Origin: Streptomyces sp. Root1304
Lineage (GTDB): Bacteria > Actinomycetota > Actinomycetes > Streptomycetales > Streptomycetaceae
Reading direction: 5' to 3'
DNA length: 64,000 nucleotides
Assembly (NCBI RefSeq): GCF_001426405.1
Contig: NZ_LMEP01000012.1
Coordinates: 758,707-822,706 of the forward strand
Of this stretch, positions 17,082 to 26,520 are shown piece by piece. Numbering within the stretch: the first letter of the stretch is position 1; the number at the start of each line of letters is the position of its first letter. The translations under genes and the position numbers were made by a program. Under the pieces are notes generated by a model. It saw only the letters and a program-made list of their open reading frames with translations, was not told the origin of the DNA and did not search any database.

Positions 17082-17721
17082 GCGGGAACTCGCCCCCCAG
17101 CTGGTGGAAGACCGCGCTGTTGAAGGCGAACGCCCGCTTGCACTCGTCGACGATCCGCTGCTTCTCCAGGTCGTCCGCGTTCACCCCGTCGAGCAGCTCC
17201 CGGTACGTCCGCTTGAACGCGGCCGGGTTGCCGATCGCGTCGAACACGTAGAAGCGGACGCCGTCGCCCTTGCGTGTGAAGCCCCAGGTGCGCTCCGCCT
17301 TGTCGCGGATGATCTGGCCGCCCGACAGGTCGCCCAGATAGCGCGTGTAGTGGTGCGCCACGTATCCGGCGGGCCAGTCGCGGGCGCACTCGGCGACCCG
17401 TTCGGCGTACGCCGCGGTGGCGGGCAGCGGGGAGGCGGCGGCGCGCCAGCCGGGGCCCCGCAGATGGGAGAGGTCCTGCTCCAGGGCGGCCGTGCGGAAC
17501 AGCTCCGGCTGTATGAAGGGCCCGGCGACCGGGTCCTCGCGCAGGGCCTCCGCACCCTCCTCCAGGGCCCGGTACACGAACCACAGCTGCTCCGTGTAGC
17601 GGGCGTAGGCGTCGACGGCGAGCCGTCCGCCGAGGAGGTCGCTCATGAAGGACGACGTCTCCGCCTCCGTGTGCTGCTCGTGCGAGGCCGTACGGATGAG
17701 CGTGGAGAAGGGCGTGTCCAA
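17071..17721 (-). CDS. Biliverdin-producing heme oxygenase
   Basis: 216 aa. The proximal heme-ligand His lies in 'TASHEQHTEAETSSFM' (about residues 12-27), and the distal helix signature 'YLGDLSGGQII' with its flexible Gly pair is intact. The expected reaction is O2-dependent cleavage of heme to biliverdin, CO and Fe2+, for iron recovery in the cytoplasm. A near-perfect iron box lies 46 bases upstream, which fits induction by iron starvation together with efeOBU. The 3' end overlaps the phzF-like gene tail to tail. Confidence 0.95.
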   Translation of the reverse strand: MDTPFSTLIRTASHEQHTEAETSSFMSDLLGGRLAVDAYARYTEQLWFVYRALEEGAEALREDPVAGPFIQPELFRTAALEQDLSHLRGPGWRAAASPLPATAAYAERVAECARDWPAGYVAHHYTRYLGDLSGGQIIRDKAERTWGFTRKGDGVRFYVFDAIGNPAAFKRTYRELLDGVNADDLEKQRIVDECKRAFAFNSAVFHQLGGEFPLSA

Positions 17722-17766
17722 GGCGTGCCTCCGGGACCGATGGGACGGGAACCAGTGACGATCCTG

Positions 17767-17785
17767 CCGAGTTAGGCTTACCTAA
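17767..17785. promoter_or_regulatory. IdeR/DmdR iron box upstream of heme oxygenase
   Basis: The stretch 17772-17785 reads TTAGGCTTACCTAA, matching the core of the consensus at all but the variable centre; 14 of 19 positions match overall. It lies 46-64 bases upstream of the heme oxygenase ATG. Confidence 0.85.
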
Positions 17786-17835
17786 GTCAACTGGTTCCCG
17801 ACGTCCTGTCGGTAAGAAGCTACCCACCCGGGGGG

Positions 17836-18693
17836 TCAGGGCAACGTAAGGATTTCAGCCCCGGTCTCGGTCACCACGAGCGTGTGCTCGAACTGCGCGG
17901 TCCGCTTCCGGTCCTTGGTCACCACGGTCCAGCCGTCGTCCCACATGTCGTAGTCGTGGGTGCCGAGGGTCAGCATCGGCTCGATCGTGAAGGTCATGCC
18001 GGTCTTGATCTCGGTGGTGTGGTGGGGGGAGTCGTAGTGCGGGACGATCAGGCCCGAGTGGAAGGACGAGTTGATGCCGTGACCGGTGAAGTCGCGGACG
18101 ACGCCGTAGCCGAAGCGCTTGGCGTACGACTCGATGACCCGCCCGATGATGTTGATCTGGCGGCCCGGCTTCACCGCCTTGATCGCCCGGTTCAGGGACT
18201 CCCTGGTGCGCTCCACGAGCAGCCGCGACTCCTCGTCGACGTCGCCGCAGAGGTAGGTGGCGTTGTTGTCGCCGTGGACGCCGTTGATGTACGCGGTGAC
18301 GTCCAGGTTCACGATGTCGCCGTCCCGCAGGACGGTGGAGTCCGGGATCCCGTGGCAGATGACCTCGTTGACCGAGGCGCACAGCGACTTCGGGAACCCG
18401 CGGTAGCCGAGGGTCGAGGGATAGGCGCCGTGGTCGCACATGTACTCGTGGGCGACCCGGTCGAGCTCGTCGGTGGTGACGCCCGGGGCGATGTGCTTGG
18501 CGGCCTCCTCCATCGCCCGGGCGGCGATGCGGCCGGCGATCCGCATCCGCTCGACGGTGTCGGAGTCCTGCACCTCGGGCCCGGTGTACGGCGTCGGGGC
18601 GGGCTTCCCGACGTACTCGGGGCGGCGGATGGAGCCCGGAACGGAACGATGGGGGGAGAGCTCCCCCGGTACGAGAAGCGACTGGCCAGACAT
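17836..18693 (-). CDS. map: Type I methionine aminopeptidase
   Basis: 285 aa from ATG 18693. The five metal ligands fit the family: '[16 protein letters not shown]' (two Asp), 'GHGINSSFH' (His), '[10 protein letters not shown]' (Glu) and '[11 protein letters not shown]' (Glu); the substrate-side His is in 'ICHGIPD'. An N-terminal extension of about 45 residues with Pro-rich stretches ('[19 protein letters not shown]') marks the MetAP-Ic subtype of actinobacteria, which is thought to dock on the ribosome. It removes N-terminal Met from nascent proteins. It is divergent from the small SPOR-like gene. Confidence 0.96.
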   Translation of the reverse strand: MSGQSLLVPGELSPHRSVPGSIRRPEYVGKPAPTPYTGPEVQDSDTVERMRIAGRIAARAMEEAAKHIAPGVTTDELDRVAHEYMCDHGAYPSTLGYRGFPKSLCASVNEVICHGIPDSTVLRDGDIVNLDVTAYINGVHGDNNATYLCGDVDEESRLLVERTRESLNRAIKAVKPGRQINIIGRVIESYAKRFGYGVVRDFTGHGINSSFHSGLIVPHYDSPHHTTEIKTGMTFTIEPMLTLGTHDYDMWDDGWTVVTKDRKRTAQFEHTLVVTETGAEILTLP

Positions 18694-18754
18694 GCCAGCG
18701 AGTCTAACGACCTGGTCTGGGGCAGCATGGTCTCGGAGGAAGGAGCCGACGACG

Positions 18755-18985
18755 ATGGCTTTGTTCAAGAAGCGCACCGTGGGCAAACCGGGCGAGTGGT
18801 ACTACTGCCTGGAGCACAAGAAGGTCGAAGAGGGCCCCGAGTGCCCGGCGAAGAACCGCTTCGGCCCGTACGCCAGCCGTGAGGAGGCCTCCCACGCCAT
18901 GGACACCGCGCGCGAGCGGAACCTGGAGTGGGAGACCGATCCCCGCTGGCACGACAAGGGGCGCACGGAAGAGAACCCCGACTGA
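18755..18985 (+). CDS. Small SPOR-like actinobacterial protein
   Basis: 76 aa; ATG 18755 with GGAGGAAGGAG upstream. Highly charged and compact: '[44 protein letters not shown]'. The 'fGPY.sr.eA..al..a.erN' pattern resembles a short SPOR-type fold seen in many Streptomyces genomes next to map. Two Cys residues (C20 and C29) may bind a metal or form a disulfide. Function unknown. Confidence 0.85.
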   Translation: MALFKKRTVGKPGEWYYCLEHKKVEEGPECPAKNRFGPYASREEASHAMDTARERNLEWETDPRWHDKGRTEENPD

Positions 18986-19022
18986 GCCGGACGCCGGGGC
19001 GGACACGCGGCCGGGACCGGCC

Positions 19023-20381
19023 TCAGACGGTCCCGGCCGCCTCGCGCGTCTCCGGTTCCCCGGCGGACTCCCGGGGCGCCCGCTCCCCGGCCGCCCCCTC
19101 GCCGCCCGCCCGCTGCTGGGCCTTGCGCCGCAGCGAGTCCTCGTCGGTGTCGGAGTCGTACGTCAGGAGCTTCGGCAGCGCCAGACAGAGCAGCCCCACC
19201 GAGGCCACGCAGGCCACGCCACCCGTCCAGACCGCCGACCGGGTGCCGGTCCAGCCCGCCATCACGCCCGCCCTGACCTGGCCCAGCTGCGGGCCGACGC
19301 TGTACGAGAGCACCTCGATGCCGGCCAGCCGGCCGCGCAGTTCCTCCGGGATCGTCTGGTTCCAGATCGTGGCGCGGCCGAGCCCGCTCAGCATGTCGCC
19401 CGCACCCGCGAAGGCCAGGCACAGCAGCACCGGCCAGACGTTCCCGAACCAGCCGGCCGCCGCGACGGCCAGACCCCAGCCGGCCGCGCCGCCGACCACG
19501 AGCAGCCCGTGCCGCCGCACCTTCGAGGTCCAGCCGCTGGTCAGACCGAGGACGAGCGAACCGACCGAGCCCGCCGCGTACATCAGACCGAGCGACCAGT
19601 CGGCGTCCAGCTCGTCCGCGAGGAACGGGAAGATCGTGTTCGGGAAGGCGAAGAACATCGCCGCCAGGTCGATCGCGTACGTGCCGAGCAGCACCGGCCG
19701 CGACCAGGCGTACCGGGCGCCCTCCGCGATGCCCCGCAGCGAGGGCTTCTCGGCGTCGTGCGCGGGCGGGGCCGGGGAGAGCCCGCGGCACAGCAGCACC
19801 GATACGGCGAAGCCCGCGAGCGTCACGCCGTACGCGGGCGCGTGGCCCGCGTAGGCGACGACGAGACCCGCGAGCGCCGGGCCCGCGATCGAGCCCATCT
19901 GCCAGCGCAGTGAGTTCAGCGCGGCCGCCGCCGTCTGGTGCTCGTGCGGCACGATCCGGGCGAGCAGCGAGTCCAGGGCCGGGCGCTGGAGACCGGCGAG
20001 CGCGGAGACGCCCGCCGCGACCACGTACAGCGGCCAGAGCATCGGGTCCGGCAGCAGGGCGTTGAGCAGCAGGATCAGGGCGAGCAGCCCGAGGCCCGCC
20101 TCGGTCGCGAGGATCACCTTCCGCCGGTCGACCGCGTCGGCGAGCGCCCCGCCGTACAGCCCGAACACCACGAGCGGCACCAGCTCCACCGCGCCCATCG
20201 CGCCGACGGCGAGCGGCGAACCCGTCATCTCCTTGATCTGGAGCGGCAGGGCGATCATCGCCATCGCGCTGCTGAAGTACGTGACGAGCCCCTGCACCCA
20301 GAGCAGCCGGAAGTCGGCGGAGGCGCGCCAGGGCGCCAGGTCGGGCAGCAGAGCGGAGATCTTCGCGAGGGGGGAGGACAC
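19023..20381 (-). CDS. MFS exporter, EntS-like/MFS_3 type
   Basis: 452 aa from GTG 20381. About twelve hydrophobic segments. 'ADFRLLWVQGLVTYFSSAMAMIALPLQIKEMTGSPLAVG' at the N terminus, 'GGALADAVDRRKVI' as motif A and 'GPALAGLVVAYAGHAPAYG' match the DHA3 drug/siderophore exporter group. A charged cytoplasmic tail (about residues 405-452) is rich in Glu, Ala and Arg. It is convergent with the SPOR-like gene. A role in siderophore or drug export is a family-level inference; no biosynthetic cluster or iron box is next to it. Confidence 0.88.
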   Translation of the reverse strand: MSSPLAKISALLPDLAPWRASADFRLLWVQGLVTYFSSAMAMIALPLQIKEMTGSPLAVGAMGAVELVPLVVFGLYGGALADAVDRRKVILATEAGLGLLALILLLNALLPDPMLWPLYVVAAGVSALAGLQRPALDSLLARIVPHEHQTAAAALNSLRWQMGSIAGPALAGLVVAYAGHAPAYGVTLAGFAVSVLLCRGLSPAPPAHDAEKPSLRGIAEGARYAWSRPVLLGTYAIDLAAMFFAFPNTIFPFLADELDADWSLGLMYAAGSVGSLVLGLTSGWTSKVRRHGLLVVGGAAGWGLAVAAAGWFGNVWPVLLCLAFAGAGDMLSGLGRATIWNQTIPEELRGRLAGIEVLSYSVGPQLGQVRAGVMAGWTGTRSAVWTGGVACVASVGLLCLALPKLLTYDSDTDEDSLRRKAQQRAGGEGAAGERAPRESAGEPETREAAGTV

Positions 20382-20462
20382 GAGGTGCCATGCTCCGGCG
20401 AGGGGACGGCCCGGGCAACCGAATTTGCGGGGGCGTGAGGCCGCCCGCGGGGCCCGCCGCTC

Positions 20463-21065
20463 CTACCAGCGCGCCGGAGGCGGCGCCGTCAGCCGGTCCG
20501 CCAGGGCCGAGAGGCGGTCCCGGAAGCGGCGCTCGCCCCGCGGGGACGGCAGGCTGTTCTCGCCCGCCGCCGCGCTCACCAGGTGCTGCACCGTGTCCAG
20601 GTCCACCTCCGCCCCCTCCGCCACCGTCAGCGTCTCGTGCGCGAGACCCCGCACCTCCGCGTCACCCCCGTCGAGCGAGAGCACCGTCGCCCCCGCCCGC
20701 CGGGCGTCGTGCACCCGCTGGAGCAGCCCCGCGTCCGGCCGCTCCGGCGCCACCATCAGCAGCGTCGCCCCGCGCCCCGCCGCCTCCAGCCGCCCCAGGC
20801 CGACCCCCAGGTGCGCCGGGGCACCCGGCCGCACCCGGTGCCGCACCAGCGTCGGCGCCAGCTCCGGCAGCCCCGACCAGGCGGACTCGTCCACCAGGTG
20901 CGCCGCCAGGTGCCAGGGCTCGTACTCCTCCGTGCCGACCAGCAGCAGCCCGCCCCGGTGCGGGACGACCGAGGACCGGAGCGCGCCCGCGAACCTGCGG
21001 GCCGCCCCCGGCCACTCCGTCCCGGCGAGCACTTCCCGCAGCAACGCGACCCGTACGGCATCCAT
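20463..21065 (-). CDS. Hypothetical protein, possibly SIS-like fold
   Basis: 200 aa from ATG 21065. Alternating helices and strands: 'MDAVRVALLREVLAGTEW', 'GGLLLVGTEEYEPWHLAAHLVDES', 'GATLLMVAPERPDAGLLQRVHDARRAGATVLSLDGGDAEVRGLAHETLTV'. The last stretch resembles the 'VISLT ... ladh.l.v' part of SIS (sugar isomerase) domains, but no other motif confirms it. It is divergent from the F420 reductase gene. No signal peptide or membrane segment. Confidence 0.7.
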   Translation of the reverse strand: MDAVRVALLREVLAGTEWPGAARRFAGALRSSVVPHRGGLLLVGTEEYEPWHLAAHLVDESAWSGLPELAPTLVRHRVRPGAPAHLGVGLGRLEAAGRGATLLMVAPERPDAGLLQRVHDARRAGATVLSLDGGDAEVRGLAHETLTVAEGAEVDLDTVQHLVSAAAGENSLPSPRGERRFRDRLSALADRLTAPPPARW

Positions 21066-21168
21066 GGGCCCGCATTCTGCACCGCTCCGGGGCCCGCGCG
21101 AGGGCGGTCGCGAGGGTTCCACCCGTACGGGGCTCCCGGCACCCCGACCGGTCGGTAATGTCGGGGCC

Positions 21169-21891
21169 ATGACTTCCTCCAGCGCACCCCAGGACCCCGC
21201 CGCCGCGCCCAAGGCCGCCCCCAAGGACCCGTGGGACCTCCCCGACGTCTCCGGGCTCGTCGTCGGCGTCCTCGGCGGCACCGGCGACCAGGGCCGCGGC
21301 CTCGCCTACCGGCTCGCCAAGGCCGGCCAGCAGGTGATCATCGGCTCCCGCTCCGCCGACCGCGCCGAGGACGTGGCCGCGGAGATCGGCCACGGCGTCG
21401 AGGGCGCCGACAATGCCGAGACCGCCCGCCGCAGCGACGTCGTGATCGTCGCCGTGCCCTGGGAGGGGCACGCCAAGACCCTGGAGTCCCTGCGCGAGGA
21501 ACTCACGGGCAAGCTGGTCGTCGACTGCGTCAACCCGCTCGGCTTCGACAAGAAGGGCGCCTACGCCCTCAAGCCCGAGGAGGGCTCCGCCGCCGAGCAG
21601 GCCGCCGCACTCCTCCCCGGCTCGCGGGTCGCCGCCGCCTTCCACCACCTCTCCGCCGTCCTCCTCAAGGACACCTCCGTCGAGGAGATCGACACCGACG
21701 TGATGGTCCTCGGCGAGGAGCGCGCCGACGTCGAGATCGTCCAGGCCCTCGCCGGCCGCATCGCCGGCATGCGCGGCGTCTTCGCCGGCCGGCTGCGCAA
21801 CGCCCACCAGGTCGAGTCGCTCGTCGCCAACCTGATCTCGGTGAACCGCCGCTACAAGGCCCACGCCGGGCTCCGCGTCACCGACATCTGA
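21169..21891 (+). CDS. npdG: NADPH-dependent F420 reductase (F420:NADP oxidoreductase)
   Basis: 240 aa. The Rossmann motif 'VVGVLGGTGDQGRGLAYRLAKAG' (about residues 31-53), the NADP-phosphate site 'IIGSRSADRAEDVAAEI', 'VIVAVPWEGHAKTLESL', 'VVDCVNPLGFDKKG' and a helical C-terminal F420 part ending 'RRYKAHAGLRVTDI' match the Fno/NpdG family. The enzyme reduces cofactor F420 with NADPH in the cytoplasm, supplying F420-dependent reductases. No SD is visible; TAATGT ends seven bases before the ATG, so the mRNA may be leaderless. Confidence 0.93.
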   Translation: MTSSSAPQDPAAAPKAAPKDPWDLPDVSGLVVGVLGGTGDQGRGLAYRLAKAGQQVIIGSRSADRAEDVAAEIGHGVEGADNAETARRSDVVIVAVPWEGHAKTLESLREELTGKLVVDCVNPLGFDKKGAYALKPEEGSAAEQAAALLPGSRVAAAFHHLSAVLLKDTSVEEIDTDVMVLGEERADVEIVQALAGRIAGMRGVFAGRLRNAHQVESLVANLISVNRRYKAHAGLRVTDI

Positions 21892-21979
21892 GCCGGCCCC
21901 GAGCCGGTCCCTCCGGGGCGGAGCGCATGGGGGACACTGGACGGGCACAGCAGCCGTACCCGGACAGGAGCCGACCCCC

Positions 21980-22165
21980 ATGCCCCGCCTCGCCCTCTAC
22001 GCCCTCGTGGTCTGCGCCCTGGCCGTCACCGCGGCCGTCGTCTCCTTCGTCGAGGGCAGCTTCCTCGGCGTCGTCTGGATCCTGCTCGCCGGCCTCTCCT
22101 CGAACATGGCCTGGTACTACGTCCGCCGCGCCAGGATGGAGAAGGCCGCCGCCGCGGAGGGCTAG
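21980..22165 (+). CDS. Small two-helix membrane protein
   Basis: 61 aa; AGGAG 11 bases before ATG 21980. Two hydrophobic segments (about residues 3-22 and 28-46, the latter 'LGVVWILLAGLSSNMAWYYV') are followed by a basic 'RRARMEK' stop-transfer and a short Ala tail. It is codon-biased like its neighbours, so it is a real gene. Function unknown. Confidence 0.75.
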   Translation: MPRLALYALVVCALAVTAAVVSFVEGSFLGVVWILLAGLSSNMAWYYVRRARMEKAAAAEG

Positions 22166-22197
22166 ACACCGCGGAGGACCAGACACCGCGGAGGACC
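22164..22197. repeat. 17-bp tandem duplication at a stop codon
   Basis: Two perfect copies of AGACACCGCGGAGGACC (22164-22180 and 22181-22197). The first overlaps the TAG of the small membrane protein gene; a partial third copy (CCGCGGAGG) lies inside its last codons. Confidence 0.9.
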
Positions 22198-22205
22198 GCA
22201 CGGCC

Positions 22206-23000
22206 TCAGACCTTGCAGAACTCCGGCGTCTCCTGCCAGAACCGGAACAGCTGCGAGCCGCAGTAGCGGCTCGCCTCCGGCACCCCGAGCGACCGCAGCA
22301 GCGCGTCGATCGCGTCGAAGAAGGCCGCGTTGAGCGCGGGCACGAACAGCAGCGCGATCACGATGAAGAAGCCGTACGGCGCGTACGGCTCGATCTGCCG
22401 CTTCACCTTGTACGACAGCCAGGGCTCCACCACCCCGTAGCCGTCGAGGCCCGGCACCGGCAGGAAGTTCAGCAGCGCCGCCGTCACCTGGAGGAACGCC
22501 AGGAACGCCAGCGCGAACCGGAACATCAGGGGCACGCCGTCGAGCGCGCCCAGCCAGAACGGCGCCGTGCAGACCAGCGCGAACAGCGCGTTCGTCAGCG
22601 GGCCCGCCGCCGAGATCAGGCTGTGCTTCCAGCGGCCCTTGATCCGGTTCTGGTCGATGAAGACCGCGCCGCCCGGCAGCCCGATCCCGCCCATGATCAC
22701 GAAGAGCACCGGCAGCACGATGCTCAGCAGCGCGTGGGTGTACGCGAGCGGGTTCAGCGTCAGATAGCCCTTCGCGCCCACCGTGATGTCCCCGCCGTGC
22801 AGGGCCGTCCGGGCGTGCGCGTACTCGTGGAGACAGAGCGACACCACCCACGCCGAGGTCACGAAGAGGAAGACCGCGAGGCCGGGCAGGGCGGCGAAGT
22901 CCGTCCACACCGCCCAGCCGGTGACGGCCATGACGGCGAGGATCGCCAGGAAGACGGGACTGATCCGCCGTTCGTGGTGCCGGGTGGTGGCCGTGGTCAT
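22206..23000 (-). CDS. Site-2 protease-family membrane metalloprotease (M50)
   Basis: 264 aa from ATG 23000. The zinc motif 'CLHEYAHARTAL' (HExxH, about residues 59-63) and the third-ligand motif 'NFLPVPGLDGYGVV' (Asp) are both within hydrophobic segments, giving the compact Rip3-like topology without a PDZ or CBS domain. Such enzymes cleave transmembrane substrates within the membrane, often anti-sigma factors. No anti-sigma gene is adjacent, so the substrate is unknown. It is divergent from the AfsR-type regulator gene. Confidence 0.92.
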   Translation of the reverse strand: MTTATTRHHERRISPVFLAILAVMAVTGWAVWTDFAALPGLAVFLFVTSAWVVSLCLHEYAHARTALHGGDITVGAKGYLTLNPLAYTHALLSIVLPVLFVIMGGIGLPGGAVFIDQNRIKGRWKHSLISAAGPLTNALFALVCTAPFWLGALDGVPLMFRFALAFLAFLQVTAALLNFLPVPGLDGYGVVEPWLSYKVKRQIEPYAPYGFFIVIALLFVPALNAAFFDAIDALLRSLGVPEASRYCGSQLFRFWQETPEFCKV

Positions 23001-23136
23001 CGCGGAAGCTCCCAGGGGACGAAGGCGGGACGGAGGCGGTACGGAGACGGGGTCGTGCGCTGCCTGACGTGCGGGAAACGTACCGGGTGACGGGGCGAGT
23101 TCCGGAGCCGGGGACCTTCTCACGGAGAATGGGCCC

Positions 23137-26100
23137 GTGCGCTACTCCGTCCTCGGCCCGACCCTCGCCCGCACCCCCGAAGGCACCGACGTGTCCGTCG
23201 GCGGCCCGCGGGTCCGTGCGCTGCTCACCGTCCTCGCCCTGAGGGCGGGCCGGACCGTGCCCGTGCCCGACCTCGTCGACGAGGTCTGGCACGGCGACGA
23301 GCCGCCCGCCGACGCCGTCGCCGCGCTCCAGGCCCTCGTCGGACGGCTCCGCAAGGCCCTCGGACGCGACCGGATCGTCTCCGCCGAGGGCGGCTACCGG
23401 CTCGAAGCCCGGCCCGAGGACGTCGACGCCCGCCGCTTCGAGCACCTCGCCGTCGAAGGAGTCGCCGCGCTCGCCGCCGGCGACCCGGCCGGAGCCGCCG
23501 CCCTCCTCGACGAGGCCCTGGGCCTGTGGCGCGGGCCCGCCCTCGCCGACCTGCCCGACCGGGACGCGGAGGCCGCCCGCTGGGAGGCCCGCCGCCTCGA
23601 CGCCCGGCGCGCCCGGCTCGGCGCGGCCCTCGCCCTCGGCGAGGCGCACGCCGCGCTCCCCGAGCTGACCTCCCTCTGCGCCGCCCACCCGCTGGACGAG
23701 CCCCTCCAGGCCCTGCGGATCCGGGCCCTGCGGGACACCGGGCGCGCGGCCGAGGCGCTCGCGGCGTACGACGTGGTCCGCCGCGCCCTCGCCACCCGCC
23801 TCGGCACCGACCCGTCCCCGGCCCTGCGCGCCCTCCACGCCGAACTCCTGGCCGCGCCCGCCGCCCCGCCCGAGCCCCCGACCACGGCCCCGCCCGCCGC
23901 CGCCGCTCCTCCGGCGGCGCGCCCGCCGGCCCGCGGCAACCTCCGGGCCCGGCTCACCAGCTTCGTCGGCCGCGACGAGGAGATCGCCCTGGTCCGCGAG
24001 GACCTGCGCCGCGCCCGGCTCGTGACGCTCCTCGGACCCGGCGGGGCCGGGAAGACCCGGCTGTCGCAGGAGGCGGCCGAGCGGGGCGCCGAGGACTGGA
24101 CGGACGGCGTCTGGGTCGCGGAACTCGCGCCCGTACGGGACCCGGAGGCCGTCGCCGAAGTGGTCCTGGCCGCGGTCGGCGCCCGCGAGACCGTGCTGCG
24201 CGGCGCCGGAGCCGAGGAGCTGCGCGGCGGGGGCGACCCCGTCGCCCGGCTCGTCGAGCACTGCTCCGGGCGGCGGATGCTCCTCCTCCTCGACAACTGC
24301 GAACACCTCGTCGGCGCCGCCGCCGAACTGGCCGAGATGCTGCTCGCGCGCTGCCCGGAGCTGCGGGTCCTCGCGACGAGCCGGGAGCCGCTGGGCGTCC
24401 CCGGGGAGGCGGTCCGGCCCCTCGGCCCGCTGCCGACCGGGATGGCGCTGCGGCTGCTCGGTGAGCGGGGGGCGGCGGTCCGCCCGGGGTTCGTGGTCGA
24501 GGACGACCCGGTCGCCGCGGGCGAGGTCGTACGCCGCCTGGACGGCCTGCCGCTGGCCATCGAACTGGCGGCGGCGCGGCTGCGGATGCTGACCCTGCGC
24601 CAGATCGCGGACCGGCTCGACGACCGGTTCCGGCTGCTGACCTCGGGGGCGCGCACGGTGCTGCCCCGGCAGCAGACGCTGCGGGCGGTCGTGGACTGGT
24701 CGTGGGAGCTCCTCGACGAGGCCGAACGGTCCCTCCTGCGCCGCCTGGCGGTCTTCACCGGCGGCTGCGGCCTGGAGGCGGCGGAGGCGGTCTGCGCGGG
24801 GCGGGGGGACGCGGACGAGGAGCGCTCCGGCGGGCCCGCCGTGCTCGACCTGCTCGGTGCCCTTGTCGACAAGTCGCTCGTGGTCGCCGCTCCCGGCGAC
24901 ACCGGCATGCGGTTCCGTCTCCTCGAGACCGTCGCCGAGTACGCCGGGGAACGGCTCGACGAGGCGGGGGAGCGGGCCGCCGTAGAGCGCCGGCACCTCA
25001 CGTACTACCGCGAACTCGCCCGCCGTTCCGACCCCGAGCTGCGCGGCTCCCGGCAGGTCGAGGCCATGGCCCGGTTCGGCGTCGAGTACGGGAACATCCG
25101 CTCCGCGATGCGCCGCGCCGTCGACGCCCGCGACGAGGACGAGGCGCTCGTCCTCGTCCACTCGCTGCTCTGGTACTGGCAGATGCGCGACCTGCGCGCC
25201 GACGCCCTCCACTGGGCCGAGTCCGTCGCCGCGCTCGGCCCCGACCCCTTCGGGACGCCCGCCGCCCCCGTCGTACCGCTGCACGAGCCGTGCACCGTCT
25301 CGCCGCTGCCGCTCTCCGAGGAGCAGCGCTGGGAGGCCCGGCGCGGGGTGCGGCTCATCGAGCTGCTCAACATGGACTACGACACCGGCCGCTGGACCAG
25401 CCCCGCCGGGGTCGAGCGGCTGCGGCGGATCAACGAGATCTACCCGCCGGGGCTCCCGCAGACCTGCCGGCTGCCCGGCTCCTTCACGGTCTTCGCCGTC
25501 CTCCTCATCGGCGAACCGGGCCGCATGGGCCAGGCCCTGGAGGATCACGTCACCGCCTGCCGCCGCCACGGCAGCGAGTGGGAGCTCGCCAACGCCCTCC
25601 AGCTGCGCGCCAACATGCTCGCCAACCGGGCCGACCTGGCCGAGCGGGCGAGCGCCGACGCCGAGGAGAGCCTGGAGATCTTCGTCCGCCTCGGGGACGC
25701 CTGGGGCGCGGCCGAGGCGCTGTCCTCGCGCGCCGAGGCCCGCGAGCGGCGGCTCGAGTTCGAGGGCGCCGCGCAGGACTTCGCCGACGCCATCGCGTAC
25801 GCGGAACGGATCGGCGCCCAGTCGCAGATGGCCCTGCTGCGGGCCCGTTACGCCGACATGCTGATCGAGACCGGTCGCGCCGCCGAGGCGGAACTCATCC
25901 TGCGGGCGGTGGTGGAGGGGGAGCACGGCCGGGGCCACGAACCGATGCTGGCCGGGCGGATCTTCCTGGCGCTGCTGCTCGGCCGGACCGGCCGGACGGC
26001 CGAGGCGCGGGTGCATCTGGAGCGGCTGCTCGACGAGTTCAGCTCGCAGAAGCTGTTCAGCTCGGAGACCTTCTCCATCTTCGAGGGCTTCGCGCTGGGC

Positions 26101-26505
26101 AGCCTCGGCTGGGTGGAGAACCTGGACGGACGGCACGCGTCGGCGCTCGTGCTGTCCCGGCGGGCGTTCGACCGTTCCCTCGGCGGACTGTCGCTGATGG
26201 TCGCGCCGCAGATGCCGTCGATCCACCTGGTCATGGCCGCCTGGGCGCTCGCCGGGCTCGGCGGTCCCTCGGCCCGTACCGCCGGGGTCCTGCTCGGCGC
26301 GTACGAGGGGCTGACGCCGCCCGGGCACCTGTCTCCGCCCCTGGAGCGGGAGAACCGGGAGCGGGCGACGGAACTGTGCCGGTCCGCCCTCGGGGACGGG
26401 GAGTTCGAGGCCGCGTACGCCGAGGGCGGCGGCCTCTCCCTCGGGGAGGCCGCCGCCCTGCTCGGTCGCGCCGCCGACGCGATCAGTGAGCGCGCCGAGT
26501 CATGA
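23137..26505 (+). CDS. Large AfsR/SARP-type transcriptional regulator (DNA-binding + BTAD + NB-ARC + TPR)
   Basis: 1,122 aa from GTG 23137. Domains in order: OmpR-like winged helix (about 1-93: 'LGPTLARTPEGTDVSVGGPRVRALLTVLAL'); bacterial transcriptional activator domain (about 95-245); Ala/Pro linker; NB-ARC/STAND ATPase (about 265-560) with Walker A GPGGAGKTRLS near residue 300, 'LLLLDNCEHLVGAAAELAE' as Walker B and 'TSREPLGVPGE'; then helical TPR-like repeats to the end. This is an AfsR-like activator, classically controlling antibiotic or secondary metabolism in response to a signal. The neighbouring ABC exporter is a possible target. GAGAAT ends six bases before the GTG and no SD is seen, so leaderless translation is likely. 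Confidence 0.94.
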   Translation: MRYSVLGPTLARTPEGTDVSVGGPRVRALLTVLALRAGRTVPVPDLVDEVWHGDEPPADAVAALQALVGRLRKALGRDRIVSAEGGYRLEARPEDVDARRFEHLAVEGVAALAAGDPAGAAALLDEALGLWRGPALADLPDRDAEAARWEARRLDARRARLGAALALGEAHAALPELTSLCAAHPLDEPLQALRIRALRDTGRAAEALAAYDVVRRALATRLGTDPSPALRALHAELLAAPAAPPEPPTTAPPAAAAPPAARPPARGNLRARLTSFVGRDEEIALVREDLRRARLVTLLGPGGAGKTRLSQEAAERGAEDWTDGVWVAELAPVRDPEAVAEVVLAAVGARETVLRGAGAEELRGGGDPVARLVEHCSGRRMLLLLDNCEHLVGAAAELAEMLLARCPELRVLATSREPLGVPGEAVRPLGPLPTGMALRLLGERGAAVRPGFVVEDDPVAAGEVVRRLDGLPLAIELAAARLRMLTLRQIADRLDDRFRLLTSGARTVLPRQQTLRAVVDWSWELLDEAERSLLRRLAVFTGGCGLEAAEAVCAGRGDADEERSGGPAVLDLLGALVDKSLVVAAPGDTGMRFRLLETVAEYAGERLDEAGERAAVERRHLTYYRELARRSDPELRGSRQVEAMARFGVEYGNIRSAMRRAVDARDEDEALVLVHSLLWYWQMRDLRADALHWAESVAALGPDPFGTPAAPVVPLHEPCTVSPLPLSEEQRWEARRGVRLIELLNMDYDTGRWTSPAGVERLRRINEIYPPGLPQTCRLPGSFTVFAVLLIGEPGRMGQALEDHVTACRRHGSEWELANALQLRANMLANRADLAERASADAEESLEIFVRLGDAWGAAEALSSRAEARERRLEFEGAAQDFADAIAYAERIGAQSQMALLRARYADMLIETGRAAEAELILRAVVEGEHGRGHEPMLAGRIFLALLLGRTGRTAEARVHLERLLDEFSSQKLFSSETFSIFEGFALGSLGWVENLDGRHASALVLSRRAFDRSLGGLSLMVAPQMPSIHLVMAAWALAGLGGPSARTAGVLLGAYEGLTPPGHLSPPLERENRERATELCRSALGDGEFEAAYAEGGGLSLGEAAALLGRAADAISERAES

Positions 26506-26520
26506 TCCCCCGGTCGGGAC

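Noticed and set aside
22162-26328. 1,388-codon open frame on the minus strand
   Set aside because: It is the antisense shadow of the AfsR-type regulator and the M50 protease region. Its translation is low-complexity Arg/Gly/Glu-rich and only becomes protein-like where it merges with another gene's frame.
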